NCBI GenBank assembly: GCA_030696085.1
Contig: JAUYNL010000021.1
Coordinates: 1 to 36,042, forward strand
From: Luteolibacter sp.
Lineage (GTDB): Bacteria; Verrucomicrobiota; Verrucomicrobiia; Verrucomicrobiales; Akkermansiaceae
Length of the DNA stretch: 36,042 nucleotides
Reading direction: 5' to 3'
Within the stretch, counting starts at the first letter, position 1. Every line of letters begins with the position of its first letter. The notes beneath the pieces are model-generated. The model saw only the letters and a list, made by a program, of their open reading frames with translations, searched no databases and was not told where the DNA came from. The position numbers were made by a program, and so were the translations under genes. Shown here one piece after another: positions 1 to 11,873 of this stretch.

Positions 1-172
1 CCCCCCCTCGGAATGTCAAAGAAAAAAATTGTTTTTCGCCTAAGAATGCCGAAATGGCACGTCTTTTCTAGCAGGAAATCCAAAATCGTTCGTGTCCATC
101 AAATTCATCCATGTTTTCCATTTGTCTGGCATCCAATATCCGGGACGCTTCGTTCGCTTCATTTTTCACTCG
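1..172. other. gene-free left edge
   Basis: No convincing coding region on either strand. It holds the 3' flank of the thioredoxin-like lipoprotein gene; I see no strong hairpin followed by a T-tract, so no terminator is called. The neighbour to the left is outside the window. Confidence 0.5.
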
Positions 173-733
173 TCAGCGCCGTTGCATGCCGGGCGGCAGC
201 CAGTCCTTGGGCATGGGCCGGGTGATCGGATCTGTAGTGGCGGGCTTGTCGTCGCCAGTTGCGGCGGGTTTCGGCAGGCCCAGAGCGTGTGCTTCGATCC
301 GCCGCCGGACCTCGCTTTCGTCGGGCAGGCCGACGAACTGGTCCACCAGCCTGCCCTCACGGTAAATCCGCACGTCCGGGATGCCGCGCACGCCTTCCCT
401 GGCGGCAAGTTCCTTATTCTGATCGACGTTGATTTTGCCGACGACGACGGATCCGCCGTGTTCGCTGACGATTTGAGCGAGGATGGGGCCGAGCTGGCGG
501 CAAGGACCGCACCAATCGGCGTGAAAATCAACGATGGCCAGCTTGCCGGGTTGCTGGCGGAAAGTGTCGTAGCCAACTTCCGAAATTTCGGAAATCCATG
601 TGTTGGAGTTTGCTACGGCGCTCTCCGTAGCTGGCGGTTTTTTGGCGATGCGCGTGGCGAGTCCGCGCACCTTTTCGCAGGACGAAATGCCGCACAGTGC
701 GGGCAATATGAGCAACAAAGGGAGCCGTTTCAT
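173..733 (-). CDS. thioredoxin-like lipoprotein
   Basis: 186 residues. The N-terminus is a lipoprotein signal: a short charged start, a hydrophobic run, then a lipobox ending in Cys19 (ISSC). After a linker of about 40 residues comes a thioredoxin fold with the redox motif WCGPC, the following GPIL helix and the cis-proline context GIPDVRIY. The family reduces or shuffles disulfides; with a lipid anchor it would act on the periplasmic face of a membrane. It is the last gene of a minus-strand operon, starting 20 nt after the pseudokinase-FGE gene ends. The exact partner is unknown. Thioredoxin assignment is firm; the substrate is not known. Confidence 0.88.
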   Translation of the reverse strand: MKRLPLLLILPALCGISSCEKVRGLATRIAKKPPATESAVANSNTWISEISEVGYDTFRQQPGKLAIVDFHADWCGPCRQLGPILAQIVSEHGGSVVVGKINVDQNKELAAREGVRGIPDVRIYREGRLVDQFVGLPDESEVRRRIEAHALGLPKPAATGDDKPATTDPITRPMPKDWLPPGMQRR

Positions 734-753
734 GGACGTGTGGGATTATCGGA

Positions 754-2250
754 TCAATTCGCATCGAAAACCACCCGGAACCCGAGGTCCGGGCGGCGCA
801 GCGAGCGATCGGAGGTCCACTCACGGGTGAGGGCGTTGCTGCCGGGCTTGAGAAACGAGCCGCCAATGATGAGCCACTTGCGTTCGCCGAGTGGATTGGC
901 GGGATTGGCGGCGGGCCGGCGCGTCCACTCACAGACGGATCCCGCCAGACCGGTGATGCCGTTGGGGGTGAGATCCTTGGTGGCGCTGGTGACGGGCCGC
1001 CAGTCTTCAGGCGGGATGGCCGCCGGTGCCGCAACTTCCTTGCGCAGCGCGGCAAACCATTCCTCCTGGGTCGGCAGGCGCGCCTGCTTCCACTCGGCAT
1101 AAGCCGTGGCATCCCACCAATCCACGCCGACCACCGGCGTGTCCAACGTCACGGGGCGTTGGTTCCAGATGCCGTTGGCTTTGGCCGCTGCGAGCAAGGC
1201 CGCCCAATCCGCCGGCAGGTGGGAGGCTTTTTCCGGTGGCTGGCTTTCGTGATCGAATGTGCGCTCGCGCTGGTCCTTGGAGAGGGTTTCCAGGGTTTCG
1301 AGAAACGCGGCGTATTGGCTGATGGTGATCTCGTGCGGGGAAATCCGGAATGCGCACAACTCCTCCTCGGTGCCATCGGGCGTCGGGTACTTGTCAGCAG
1401 GGATCAGAATGGCATCCGGCAGGTTGGCGCGGAGCCGCGGCGGCGGATTCTTCGGCCGCAGATAGAGCGCGAGCGCCAGGACGGCTAGAAGGGCAAAGCC
1501 GGCGGCGTAGGCAACGAGCCGCGTCGATAGCTTGTGTTTCCGGTCGCGGCCCATCCGCCGCGTGGGCGAGGCGGGCGGCGGAGGATCGGAGAGTTGCTGC
1601 TCGATCTGGCCGCAGATGTCGCGCACTTGCGTCCAGCCGAGTGCTTCTTCCAAGCCCTCGCCACGCATCCAGCCGAGCAGGGTGAGCATGCGCGTGGTGC
1701 CGGGCCGGCCATCGGCCACCAGCGGGCGCAAGGTCTCACCGAATCGGGCGATGTCGCGCGTGGATTGATCCGGCGGGCGGACCCCGGCGACGGCGAGATT
1801 GTCGAGGCGGATCACCCCGTGCTCGTCCACATGGATGTTTTCCAAAGTCGGCGGCAACGTCGCCTGACCGGCCATCTCGTGGTGATGCTGGGCCTCGGCA
1901 ATGCGGCGCAGCAGGTGAGCCAGGCGACCGGGCGGCAAGGGTTCGCCCGCCTCCAGACGATCCTTCAAGGTGGCGCCGGGCAGCAGTTCATGCGCGAAAA
2001 AACACAAGTCCGCCTCGTTGACCGCCTCATATACCGAGCCGATCAGCGGGTGATCGACGGCGGCCTTGGCGCGAACATCCGCGAGAAACGCCTGCTTTTG
2101 ATCGAGGCACTCAAGCCTGAGCTCGTCCACCAGCACGCGCCTCGAAACGGAAACCTGCTCAGCCAGCCAGGTGCGGCTCACGGCATTTTCAGATAGGAGC
2201 TCCTTGAGCTGGTATTCACCAAGAAAACGGTCTGCGCTGGCGGAATTCAT
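754..2250 (-). CDS. pseudokinase-TM-FGE domain fusion protein
   Basis: 498 residues in three parts. Residues ~10-220 have a Ser/Thr protein kinase layout, but the active site is gone. The VAIK-type lysine position reads VLVDEL, the HRD catalytic loop is absent (only LENIHVDEHG, the equivalent of the PENIL stretch, is left), and DFG reads DNL. One membrane helix follows at ~250-266. Residues ~275-498 are a formylglycine-generating-enzyme/sulfatase-modifying-factor fold, with LPTQEEW, GLAGSVCEW, an IGGSF strand and the closing LGFRVV. Kinase-FGE fusions occur in Planctomycetes and Verrucomicrobia; the cytoplasmic pseudokinase probably binds or senses, and the outside domain is probably a ligand-binding FGE-like fold. 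It lies in an operon with the TPR gene (24 nt upstream) and the thioredoxin-like gene (20 nt downstream). Confidence 0.82.
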   Translation of the reverse strand: MNSASADRFLGEYQLKELLSENAVSRTWLAEQVSVSRRVLVDELRLECLDQKQAFLADVRAKAAVDHPLIGSVYEAVNEADLCFFAHELLPGATLKDRLEAGEPLPPGRLAHLLRRIAEAQHHHEMAGQATLPPTLENIHVDEHGVIRLDNLAVAGVRPPDQSTRDIARFGETLRPLVADGRPGTTRMLTLLGWMRGEGLEEALGWTQVRDICGQIEQQLSDPPPPASPTRRMGRDRKHKLSTRLVAYAAGFALLAVLALALYLRPKNPPPRLRANLPDAILIPADKYPTPDGTEEELCAFRISPHEITISQYAAFLETLETLSKDQRERTFDHESQPPEKASHLPADWAALLAAAKANGIWNQRPVTLDTPVVGVDWWDATAYAEWKQARLPTQEEWFAALRKEVAAPAAIPPEDWRPVTSATKDLTPNGITGLAGSVCEWTRRPAANPANPLGERKWLIIGGSFLKPGSNALTREWTSDRSLRRPDLGFRVVFDAN

Positions 2251-2274
2251 GAGGTAAGGGAAACGTGGAAATCA

Positions 2275-3375
2275 TCACTCTTCAGGCAGGGCCGGCAGCA
2301 CTCCCAACTCGGGATCGAAATCCGGAGGCAGCGAGTTCTGGAACTCCGGCAGCATCAAATCACCCTGCGGCGCGGCTGGTTGCCGCGGGATCCTCGCCGC
2401 CAGATCGCGCGGCCACGCCTGCACATCGAGCACCTCACCTTGATACATCAGGGAAACCACTTGGCCGTAATAGGCGCGCCCGCCGAACAGGTGCTCTGTT
2501 TGATGATCCTGGGCCGGAATCGAATAAATCATGCGCAGGCTTTCCTCGCCGCCCGCCCAATCGAAGGGCAGCGTCGTCCATTGCTCGGTGACCCATGATT
2601 TATCCTCAAGCTGGACGATCTCTCCCTTGCTCGTGCGGTTGAAAAAAATCACCGACACCGCGATGCCCGCCACGTCGATCTCATCGGCGGGCGCTTTCTG
2701 CACCGGGATGGTCAGGATCACGCGCTGGCCGCCCTCGTGATTCGGGTTGTTGAAGATGCGCACCCGCCCGAGCGACATCTTGCCGAGCATCGCCTCCGGT
2801 TGTTCGAAACCATCGCGCAGTTTCGAGGCCGCCATTTCATACAGCGAACCGGCACCCGAAGCCCCCATTTGGAAGACCGCCTCGTAATGCCCCGCCGCGA
2901 TGTCATAGACGCCCATCTGCTCGTGCACGAGGCCCAGTTCGTAGCGAACGCACGGATCATCCGGAGATTGGGCCAGCGCCTCTTCGAGTTTCACGATCGC
3001 CAGGCCCATGTCCCCGGCCACGCGCGCCTGGCGGGCCTCCTGGACCATGCGTTCGGACCGTGGATCCGCCACTTGCGGCACCGCCAGCGGAGTAGGCCGG
3101 ATGGCCGGCTCAGGCTCCCGAGGCGGCAGCGGCGGCCGTGAAACCACCGAGGGCTCGGTCGCTTGCGCGGGCGCGGGTGCCGGCACCCTCACGACCACCG
3201 ATCTCAGGACCTCCTTCTCCACCACCCGCACCTCGCGGGATTCCTCCAGACGCGTCGCCAGCGCCATGCCCGCCACCAGCAACTGCACGAAGGCCATCAA
3301 CCCGAGAAACCAGCAAGCCACCGGGAACACCGGGACTTTGAGGCCCGTGCGGGGCTGCTGCGGATCGGAAACCAT
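2275..3375 (-). CDS. TPR-containing membrane-anchored protein
   Basis: 366 residues from ATG at 3375. A longer frame runs to 3510, but its extra 45 residues are low-quality and precede MVSDPQQPR, so I use the inner ATG. A single membrane helix lies at residues ~14-40, followed by a Pro/Ala/Val-rich linker and tetratricopeptide helices (the region with ARVAGDMGLAIVKLEEAL and YELGLVHEQMGVYDIAAGHY). The C-terminal ~170 residues look beta-rich (for example VRIFNNPNHEGGQRVILTI). TPRs bind protein partners; with the pseudokinase-FGE and thioredoxin-like neighbours this suggests an envelope complex, but no function can be named. It is the first gene of the minus-strand operon. Confidence 0.72.
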   Translation of the reverse strand: MVSDPQQPRTGLKVPVFPVACWFLGLMAFVQLLVAGMALATRLEESREVRVVEKEVLRSVVVRVPAPAPAQATEPSVVSRPPLPPREPEPAIRPTPLAVPQVADPRSERMVQEARQARVAGDMGLAIVKLEEALAQSPDDPCVRYELGLVHEQMGVYDIAAGHYEAVFQMGASGAGSLYEMAASKLRDGFEQPEAMLGKMSLGRVRIFNNPNHEGGQRVILTIPVQKAPADEIDVAGIAVSVIFFNRTSKGEIVQLEDKSWVTEQWTTLPFDWAGGEESLRMIYSIPAQDHQTEHLFGGRAYYGQVVSLMYQGEVLDVQAWPRDLAARIPRQPAAPQGDLMLPEFQNSLPPDFDPELGVLPALPEE

Positions 3376-3619
3376 GCGCGGACGATGAGCACCCGCCTCC
3401 CCGGTGTCAATCCGGGGGCGGAAGTGGAGGTGATCGACTGGCTGAGAATGGATGGAAATCCGATGACGAGCGGGAGAGTTTTGAAAACGCCCGCTTTGTA
3501 GCCCGGGCATCGCGCACCATCCGTAAAGTCCCGGTAAATTCCACTGCGGAGCCTGTTCACGGAATACGCTTGCCCGGCGGCGGCTTGAAACACGACGCTA
3601 ACGGAGTTCGGCGATTCCC

Positions 3620-6600
3620 ATGCAAGACTTCATCCTCATCACGGTCCCGCTGTTGATTGTCCTGTATGTCGCCTACGGCAGGCTACGCGGACACATCAAA
3701 TCCCTGGAGGAGCAAATTTCGGCGCAAGGTTTGGCCCATCACAAGCTGCGTGAAGCGAACCGCGAGCTGGAGGCCGAGCTGAAACGCATCGAATCCCGGA
3801 TCGAATCACAGGATCGGCAAAGCCAGCCCGCCAGCCAACCCGCACCGGCAGCGGAGGAACCGCCGGCTTTCCAGATGATGCAAGACGAACCGGCCATCCC
3901 CCCACCGCTGCCGGGGTTCCGCCCCGCCGTGCGCGAGGAGCCGGCTTTGGAGAGTGCGGGGCCGCCCGACATTCCCGACGTTCCCGACATTCCCGACGTT
4001 CCCGAGGACGCCGCGCCATCGTTTTTCAGCCGGATTCCGTGGCGCGACATCCTCGGACGGATGCACCTTCTGCCACCCGGAAAATCCGAGTCGGGGGAAA
4101 CGGCGGAGAGCCAGCTCGCAGCATGGTGGGTCATCCGGATCGGGCTGGTGCTGCTGATCATCGCCGCGGTGTTTTTCGGCATTTATGTCAGCCAACACAC
4201 GCCGGCCTGGTTGCGTGTCATGACGCTGGCTTTGGTATCGCTTGGCACCATCGGGCTTGGCTCGCGGATGAAGGACAAGCTGGAGGGCTTCGGCCGCGCG
4301 ATCATCGGCGGCGGCTTCGCCCTTTTGTATTTCACCGCCTTCGCCGCCTTCGCCCTTCCCGCCACCAAAATCATCGATTCTCCTGTTGCCGGCGCGCTGG
4401 CCCAATTTTCGGCGCTCGTATTGGCCATTCTCTGGTCCTTGTGGAAAAAGGATCAAACCGTCGCGACTCTCACGCTATTTCTGGGATTCATCTCCTGCGG
4501 GTTTTCCCATTCCCATGATCTCGACCGATTCGCCACGGTGGGCTTGGTGCTGCTTGCCGCCACCGGGGCCTTCCTGTTTGCGACGCGCGGCTGGCTCACT
4601 CCATTCATCACAGCGCTGGCGGGGTCATGGGCCGGATTCGGAATCTTCGCGCCGCTCGATTGGTTGCGCGGGGATTCGCCGGAATTCCTCCACCTCATGG
4701 GCACGCTTTTGATTCTAACCGTTGTGTTCGAGGCCGGCAACCTGGTGTGCGCAGCACGCGTCCCGCACGCGGCAGGCGATCGATTGCGGCGCTGGCTCAT
4801 CCTCGGCAACACCTCGGCCGCGGCCGTGCTGGGCTACGGCGTGACCCGCCTGGCACATCCGGAACAACTATCAACATTTTATTTCCTCTTCGCCGCCCTG
4901 TATTTCGCGTTCTCGGTGATCCACCATTTCCGCACGACGGACAGGGCGGTGACCGAATCGTTGTTTCTGAAAAGCAGCGCCCTGCTCTGCCTCGGCATTG
5001 CAGCCGCCTTCAGCGGGCCGGTGCGCTGGCTCGCCATCGCTTTCCAGTCCTTCGCCCTGTTGTGGACCGCGCGGCGCAGCGGTTCCCGCTGGATCGCCGT
5101 GGGATTCGTGGTGGTGATGGCCGCATCCATCGGCTGGTTCTGGCGGGACCTGGCGGTGGATCCGCCGGTGGTGTGGCGCTGGCTGGACCCGTTCCGAATC
5201 GCCGGCACCCTCTATCTCGTATTCCTAAGCGCCCAGCTCGGTTTTCATTCGCTGTGGTTTCCGCGCGGCATCGGTGGAAACAATGCGGATCATGAAAGCC
5301 AGGCCCGTGGTTTCCGTTTGGTCGGCACCCTGGTGATCGGATTTCTGGTCTTGGCCCTGTCCATCAACCCATCGTTTCCGGGACACAGTGATCCCGTCTG
5401 GTTCCTGTTTCTGTTATCCGTTTTGATCGGGCTTCTCTGCCCGCTCATGGGCAAGGCGATTCCCTGTGTGGCAGCGGGGCTGCCGCTGGGCTCCTGCTAC
5501 ATCGCGTATGCCATGTTGCCGCCAAATGCCAGCCAGAGCACGGCGGCGCTCTTGTTAGGTGGCACCCTGGTCATCACGGCATTCGGCGTGTCCGAAACGA
5601 TCCGCCGTTATTGGCCGGTAATATTGTCCGGCGGGTCCATGGTCCGAGAGGCCACCCTGCTGGCAGGGCAGGCGACGCTCCTGCCATTCAGCATTGCGCT
5701 GGGCCGGGTGTTTACGCTTTCCGGAAATGCCGGGATTGGGATTTTCGCGTTGTTCCCGCTCGTCGCCTGCGCGGCGGTCCTGTGCCGCCAGCAAAGCACG
5801 ACCAGCGGACAAAGGGCGCGCCTGTCGATCGGCTTCCAAATCGCAGTCGGCGTTCTCATTCTGATGGGCGGAGCGGTCACTTGCGGGAGCTCCGTGTTTT
5901 TCCCCGGCGCGCTGGCCATCGCCGGGCTGCCCCTGCTGGCCCTGGCAAAGCGGGTGCGCCTCTGGAACGTCGCGATCGCCGGGGCCCTTCCGATCCTCGG
6001 TGGCTTTTTCTCGCTGTGGGAACGGCTGCTCCGCACGCAGCCAGGCGGACTCACCGATGATGCTATCAATCTCGCGCTGCTGCTTTTAATTTCCACAAGC
6101 CTCGCGGTCCTTCTCTGGAAAAAGTTCCGCAGTCCCCGTAAATCCTTCGTCTGCTGCGATGCCCTGCTGCACGCGCTGGGAATTTTTTCGCTTCACCTGT
6201 TCTTTCAAAAACACCTGGGCGAGGGGCCTGATTTTCTCTCGGCGGGGCTGCTGGGTTTGGCGCTGTTCGCCTTGAGCCGGCGCTTTCCCTTCCGGATTCT
6301 CGGGGCCGTGTCGTGGCTGCCCGTAGCGCTGGCCTGTGGATCGAGCATCCTGGCCGGAAACTGGCTGGGGGCCGGCAGTGGAGAAACCTGGTTCGTGGCG
6401 GCCGGCCTGTTGGTCCTCGCCCATCTCGTGGTTTCCAGTCATCCGAGTGCAACACTCCCGAAGGTCCTCTCATCCATCGCGGTGCTGGCATGGACCCTGG
6501 TCGCGCTCGCCGCCGCGAAAAGCCCTTGGCAAGCCGCGGCCCTCACGGGCGTCGCACTGCTCTGCTCCACATTGTGGCGCTGGCGGTCGATCCCGCTGAT

Positions 6601-7126
6601 CGGTCACCTGGGTCTGGGACCGCTGACCCTGGCATTCTGCATGGCGGCCTCCATCATGCAGGCGGAAAATGGAGCTCCCTACCCAGCCTCATGGACCTTG
6701 ACGAGCATCCTGCTGGCTGCCGCCGGATTCGCGGCAAATGGTATGATCATGGCCAGCGCCGTGCGCCGCAGCCCGGACGGAAAAATCACGTCCGCCTCCT
6801 TGTTACCCTGGTTCCATGCCGGGAGCGGCCTGCTCATTGCATTCGTCGCCTGCACGATCGACCGGCTGGTCAGCGGGAACCTCACCGCCGTTTTCTGGGG
6901 ACTTTCCGCCATCCTGTTGTTTGTCAGCGGACTCCTTGCCGGACTGCGCGCCTACCGGCTGACCGGCCTCATCGGGCTGGTTTTCTGCACCGGCCATATT
7001 TTCATCTGGGATATCCAGGACACCTTCTATCGCATCATCGCCTTCTTTGTGATCGGCCTGGTGATGCTCGTCATCGGGTTTCTTTATCACCGATTCCGCG
7101 GGCGGATCTCGGCGCTGGATTCCTGA
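3620..7126 (+). CDS. large polytopic membrane protein, DUF2339 family
   Basis: 1168 residues. The order is an N-terminal membrane helix (~5-20), a short coiled coil (~25-65, rich in Glu/Lys/Gln), a Pro-rich linker carrying a small tandem repeat of IPDVPD units (DNA at ~3969-4006), then from residue ~165 a long series of some 25-30 hydrophobic helices to the C-terminus. This coiled-coil, Pro-rich and many-helix layout is that of DUF2339 proteins, whose function is not established. The gene stands alone between the divergent minus-strand operon and ispG, 59 nt upstream of the ispG start. Family call good; role unknown. Confidence 0.8.
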   Translation: MQDFILITVPLLIVLYVAYGRLRGHIKSLEEQISAQGLAHHKLREANRELEAELKRIESRIESQDRQSQPASQPAPAAEEPPAFQMMQDEPAIPPPLPGFRPAVREEPALESAGPPDIPDVPDIPDVPEDAAPSFFSRIPWRDILGRMHLLPPGKSESGETAESQLAAWWVIRIGLVLLIIAAVFFGIYVSQHTPAWLRVMTLALVSLGTIGLGSRMKDKLEGFGRAIIGGGFALLYFTAFAAFALPATKIIDSPVAGALAQFSALVLAILWSLWKKDQTVATLTLFLGFISCGFSHSHDLDRFATVGLVLLAATGAFLFATRGWLTPFITALAGSWAGFGIFAPLDWLRGDSPEFLHLMGTLLILTVVFEAGNLVCAARVPHAAGDRLRRWLILGNTSAAAVLGYGVTRLAHPEQLSTFYFLFAALYFAFSVIHHFRTTDRAVTESLFLKSSALLCLGIAAAFSGPVRWLAIAFQSFALLWTARRSGSRWIAVGFVVVMAASIGWFWRDLAVDPPVVWRWLDPFRIAGTLYLVFLSAQLGFHSLWFPRGIGGNNADHESQARGFRLVGTLVIGFLVLALSINPSFPGHSDPVWFLFLLSVLIGLLCPLMGKAIPCVAAGLPLGSCYIAYAMLPPNASQSTAALLLGGTLVITAFGVSETIRRYWPVILSGGSMVREATLLAGQATLLPFSIALGRVFTLSGNAGIGIFALFPLVACAAVLCRQQSTTSGQRARLSIGFQIAVGVLILMGGAVTCGSSVFFPGALAIAGLPLLALAKRVRLWNVAIAGALPILGGFFSLWERLLRTQPGGLTDDAINLALLLLISTSLAVLLWKKFRSPRKSFVCCDALLHALGIFSLHLFFQKHLGEGPDFLSAGLLGLALFALSRRFPFRILGAVSWLPVALACGSSILAGNWLGAGSGETWFVAAGLLVLAHLVVSSHPSATLPKVLSSIAVLAWTLVALAAAKSPWQAAALTGVALLCSTLWRWRSIPLIGHLGLGPLTLAFCMAASIMQAENGAPYPASWTLTSILLAAAGFAANGMIMASAVRRSPDGKITSASLLPWFHAGSGLLIAFVACTIDRLVSGNLTAVFWGLSAILLFVSGLLAGLRAYRLTGLIGLVFCTGHIFIWDIQDTFYRIIAFFVIGLVMLVIGFLYHRFRGRISALDS

Positions 7127-7185
7127 GTTCCGGCGGTGTCCACCGTTGCCGCGAGGCGATTTCTCGTTTATACCCCGCCCTGCCG

Positions 7186-9699
<2,514 letters not shown>

Positions 9700-9703
9700 A
9701 CCC

Positions 9704-9985
9704 ATGGCCGATTCCGACACAGACACACTGACCCGCACGGACACCGCGCTCGATGTGCCGTGGAACGTGATCGTCCATGACGACCCGGTGAACCTGATGG
9801 GATATGTCACCCATGTGCTGATGAAAATTTTCGCTTACGATGAAAAAAAAGCCGCCCTCCTCATGATGCAGGTCCACAAGCTGGGCCGCTCGATCGTCTG
9901 GACCGGCCAGCGTGAAAAGGCGGAATTCTATGTCCAGCAACTCCAGACCCATCAGTTGAAAACCTCACTGGAAAAAGCCGCGTGA
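9704..9985 (+). CDS. clpS: ATP-dependent Clp protease adaptor ClpS
   Basis: 93 residues. ClpS docks on the N-domain of ClpA/ClpC and delivers N-degron substrates. The family core is clear: WNVIVHDDPVNLMGYV (the substrate pocket and Asn-Met region), then the helix carrying MMQVHKLGRSIVW, and the end AEFYVQQLQ. The start ATG lies 5 nt after the ispG stop, and the stop overlaps the GTG start of the next gene by GTGA, so ispG, clpS and the DUF2017-like gene are probably cotranscribed. Confidence 0.9.
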   Translation: MADSDTDTLTRTDTALDVPWNVIVHDDPVNLMGYVTHVLMKIFAYDEKKAALLMMQVHKLGRSIVWTGQREKAEFYVQQLQTHQLKTSLEKAA

Positions 9986-10455
9986 AAATCCTGCCCACAT
10001 TGGAAGGCGGCCTGCGCATCGATGCCGAGGAGCCCGGTGACTGGATGCTGCTCCAGGGCATCACGCACGACGCCGTTTCCTGCGATGAAAACCTCGCCCA
10101 TCGCCTCGGTGGTCTCATCACCGATGAGGACGTGGCCCCGGATTGGCAGGAATACATCGTTCCGGATCTCGACGAGGCCTTTCATGCGGATCTCTCCTAC
10201 ATCGCCAGCGCCATCGCCGCCGCGCGGGTGGAATGCGGCGGCGGCCCCGGCCCGCTATGGATCACCACCGAGGACGCGTTCCATTGGTACAGCTCCCTCA
10301 ACCAGGCCCGGCTCGCGCTGGAGGAAATCCACCGCTTCGGCCCCTCCGAACATCTGAGCCCCTCCGACCTTCCGCCGCAAAACCACAACGCCTTCCTGCG
10401 TTCCCAGTTCTACTGCGCCATCCAAAGCCTGCTGCTCGAACATGTCATGCGCTGA
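9982..10455 (+). CDS. DUF2017-like protein
   Basis: 157 residues from a GTG that overlaps the clpS stop. It is an acidic, mostly helical protein (MKILPTLEGGLRI ... EPGDWMLLQGI; later FHWYSSLNQARLALEEI). A DUF2017 gene directly after clpS is a recurrent arrangement in Actinobacteria and some other phyla, and both position and size fit here. The function is unproven; linkage suggests a link to ClpS/Clp proteolysis. My family call rests on context as much as on sequence. Confidence 0.6.
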   Translation: MKILPTLEGGLRIDAEEPGDWMLLQGITHDAVSCDENLAHRLGGLITDEDVAPDWQEYIVPDLDEAFHADLSYIASAIAAARVECGGGPGPLWITTEDAFHWYSSLNQARLALEEIHRFGPSEHLSPSDLPPQNHNAFLRSQFYCAIQSLLLEHVMR

Positions 10456-10508
10456 AAGAAATTTTTCTCGTTTCCATGCGGACCATGCCGGGTTTGAATC
10501 CTCCCGCC

Positions 10509-11870
10509 ATGTGGAAAGGCCGCTTCTCTCAAGACACCTCCTCGCTCGTCCAGCAATTCGGCGAGTCGATCTCCTATGACTGGCGCTTGTTCCCGCACGA
10601 CATCGCCGGCTCCATCGCCCACGCCCGCGCCCAGAAAACACTGGGCCTGCTCACCGATGACGAGTTTTCCCAAATCGAAAGCGGCCTGCTGGAAATCAAG
10701 GCGGACATCATCAGCGGAAACTTCGAGTTCAAAACCTCGCTCGAGGACATCCACATGAACATCGAGGCCGAGCTGACGAAACGCATCGGCCCGGCCGGGG
10801 CGAAACTCCACACCGCCCGCTCGCGCAACGACCAGGTCGCCACCGACACCCGCCTCTACTGCCGCACCGGGATCGACGGCCTGCTGCTGGAAATCACAGC
10901 TCTCCAGCTCGCCCTGCTCGATCGCGCGGAAACATACGCCGCCACCGTGATCCCCGGCTACACGCACCTCCAGCGCGGCCAACCGGTCACCGCCGGCCAC
11001 CATTTCCTCGCCTACGTCGAGATGCTGGAGCGCGACAAATCCCGCCTCGGCGATTGCCGCAAGCGCCTCAACATCTCCCCGCTCGGCTCCGGCGCGCTCG
11101 CCGGCTCCACCATCAATCTCGACCGCCACGCCATCGCCGCGGAACTCGGCTTCGACGGCGTGACCCATAACTCGATGGATGCCATCGCCGATCGCGACTA
11201 CATTGCGGAGTTGTTATTTGTCGTCTCGCTCTGCGGCGCACACCTCTCACGCCTCAGCGAGGACCTCATCCTCTGGTGCACCGCGGAGTTCGGCTTCGCC
11301 TCTCTATCAGACGCGCACACCACCGGCTCCTCGCTCATGCCGCAGAAGAAAAACCCGGACGTCTGCGAACTCACGCGCGGCAAGACCGGCCGCCTCGTCG
11401 GCAACCTGATGAACCTGCTCGTCGCCCTCAAAGGCCTGCCGCTCACCTACAACCGGGACCTCCAGGAAGACAAACCGCCGCTCTTCGACTCCGTGGACAC
11501 GCTGCGCCTCATCCTGGCGGTGAACACCGAGATGATTTCCGCCATGAAACTCCGCGAGGACAAATGCCGCGCCGCCGCCGCCGATCCCATGCTGCTGGCC
11601 ACCGACCTCGCCGACTATCTTGTCAAAACCGGAGTCCCCTTCCGCCACGCCCACGAACTCGTCGGCAAGGCCGTCGCCCAAGCCATCGCAACCAAAACCC
11701 CGCTCGATCAACTCGACCTCGCCGCCATCGACCCCGCCTACGGCCCGGATGCGAAGGATGTGTTCTCGCTGGAGCGCGCCCTGGAATCCCGCAGCAATCC
11801 CGGCGCGCCCTCCATCGCCAATGTCCGCGCGGAAATCGCCCGATGGAATGCGCTTCTCCAACAGGGCTGA
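10509..11870 (+). CDS. argH: argininosuccinate lyase
   Basis: 453 residues from ATG 10509, chosen because the family begins within a few residues of the WGGRF-type motif (here MWKGRFSQ). ATGs at 10476 and 10485 are in frame and would add 11 or 8 residues. ArgH splits argininosuccinate into arginine and fumarate. Visible motifs are HTARSRNDQVATD, GYTHLQRGQPVT with the catalytic His, and the fumarase/aspartase superfamily signature SSLMPQKKNPDVCE with the flexible-loop catalytic Ser. Length is normal. It ends 3 nt before tsaB. Confidence 0.95.
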   Translation: MWKGRFSQDTSSLVQQFGESISYDWRLFPHDIAGSIAHARAQKTLGLLTDDEFSQIESGLLEIKADIISGNFEFKTSLEDIHMNIEAELTKRIGPAGAKLHTARSRNDQVATDTRLYCRTGIDGLLLEITALQLALLDRAETYAATVIPGYTHLQRGQPVTAGHHFLAYVEMLERDKSRLGDCRKRLNISPLGSGALAGSTINLDRHAIAAELGFDGVTHNSMDAIADRDYIAELLFVVSLCGAHLSRLSEDLILWCTAEFGFASLSDAHTTGSSLMPQKKNPDVCELTRGKTGRLVGNLMNLLVALKGLPLTYNRDLQEDKPPLFDSVDTLRLILAVNTEMISAMKLREDKCRAAAADPMLLATDLADYLVKTGVPFRHAHELVGKAVAQAIATKTPLDQLDLAAIDPAYGPDAKDVFSLERALESRSNPGAPSIANVRAEIARWNALLQQG

Positions 11871-11873
11871 TCC

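Noticed and set aside
3969-4006. Short tandem repeat (IPDVPD units) as a CRISPR or phase-variable tract
   Set aside because: Only a few units, in frame, in a Pro-rich protein linker; no spacers.
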